Source: Fusibacter paucivorans (GTDB lineage: Bacteria; Bacillota; Clostridia; Peptostreptococcales; Acidaminobacteraceae). From it: 50,274 nt of DNA. Location: the NCBI RefSeq assembly GCF_018390735.1, contig NZ_JAHBCL010000032.1, positions 1 through 50,274 on the forward strand. Reading direction: 5' to 3'. Positions 50,163 through 50,274 of this stretch are shown here, piece by piece. Position 1 is the stretch's first letter. Each line of letters begins with the position of its first letter. Under the pieces are notes generated by a model. The model was not told the origin of the DNA, made no database searches, and saw only the letters and a program-made list of their open reading frames with translations. A program made the translations under genes and the position numbers.

Positions 50163-50274
50163 GTGTGCCCGGTATGGGCGTAATCTAACGGGTGAGAGTC
50201 CCTAACACACCCTGGTAGTGGGAAGTGTATAGCTTAAGGCAAGGGTGTCCTTGGCGACGAGGAATCTGAAGAAA
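50163..50274 (+). mobile_element. 5' end of a group II intron (truncated by the window)
   Basis: GTGTGCCC at 50163 is the conserved GUGYG intron start, followed by domain I landmarks (GGTATGGGCG, CTAACGGGTGAGAGTCCC, and the later AAGGCAAGGGTG). It is inserted right after the pyc terminator T tract, as is known for several bacterial group II introns, notably class C, that target terminator hairpins. The class is not certain from 112 nt, and the reverse transcriptase and 3' end lie outside the window. Confidence 0.85.

Noticed and set aside
1-50274. tRNA genes, rRNA genes, CRISPR arrays, insertion sequences, prophage or defence genes
   Set aside because: Looked for throughout; none could be supported apart from the group II intron start at the right end.

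Overview
The window looks like a chromosomal stretch of an anaerobic, low-to-mid GC Firmicute, probably Clostridia. The signs are strong purine-rich ribosome binding sites, a T-box leader, a SpoVB/MurJ-type flippase pair, an oxygen-sensitive hybrid-cluster protein, a FabK-type fatty-acid cluster with a FabT-like operator, and nickel-pincer cofactor genes. No rRNA, tRNA, CRISPR array, prophage or insertion sequence is seen. The only mobile element is the 5' end of a group II intron at the right edge.

Layout. 1-6.4 kb: an unrecognised 337-residue protein, a UPF0173 metallo-hydrolase, truA, then larC-larE-larB (nickel-pincer nucleotide synthesis, without larA), and a 59-codon membrane ORF with TGA as its third codon. 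6.5-8.45 kb: hcp behind a TGTAAC-N4-GTTACA palindrome. 8.5-8.9 kb: a 47-residue peptide gene on the minus strand whose ~215-nt leader is overlapped by a possible plus-strand RNA with its own promoter and terminator. 9.3-10.1 kb: a Cof-type HAD phosphatase. 10.2-17.7 kb: the aromatic amino-acid operon aroF-tyrA-aroB-aroA-aroC-pheA-aroE. It is preceded by a consensus promoter, a 49-codon leader peptide in which 12 of 18 successive residues are Tyr, Phe or Trp, and a terminator with a competing antiterminator helix, which together look like a ribosome-mediated attenuator. 17.8-24.3 kb: a LIV-type ABC transporter (two permeases, two ATPases, a lipoprotein) plus two alpha/beta hydrolases behind a sigma-54-type -24/-12 element. 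24.8-28.0 kb: two tandem flippases.

28.1-30.0 kb (minus strand): an Orn/Lys/Arg decarboxylase with a 31-codon upstream ORF in its leader. 30.4-33.8 kb: a T-box-controlled operon for an ACT-domain protein, ilvC and ilvB. 33.9-38.1 kb: a Zn/Cd/Pb-type P-ATPase with a CadC-like repressor, facing a second ArsR-family regulator and an SBF/ACR3-like permease. 38.2-40.9 kb: a MarR regulator and proBA. 41.1-46.3 kb (minus strand): acpP-fabK-fabD-fabG-fabF-fabZ. 46.6-50.1 kb: pyruvate carboxylase, with a group II intron starting right after its terminator.

The genes mostly serve anabolism (aromatic and branched-chain amino acids, proline, fatty acids, oxaloacetate) and are controlled by several different RNA and protein switches. 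The strongest candidates for undescribed biology are the Tyr/Phe/Trp leader attenuator on the common aromatic operon, the peptide locus with opposing transcription at 8.5-8.9 kb, and the upstream ORF before the decarboxylase. The non-canonical ATT start of tyrA and the in-frame TGA of the small membrane ORF also merit checking. All functional statements are homology-style readings by eye; no database search was run.
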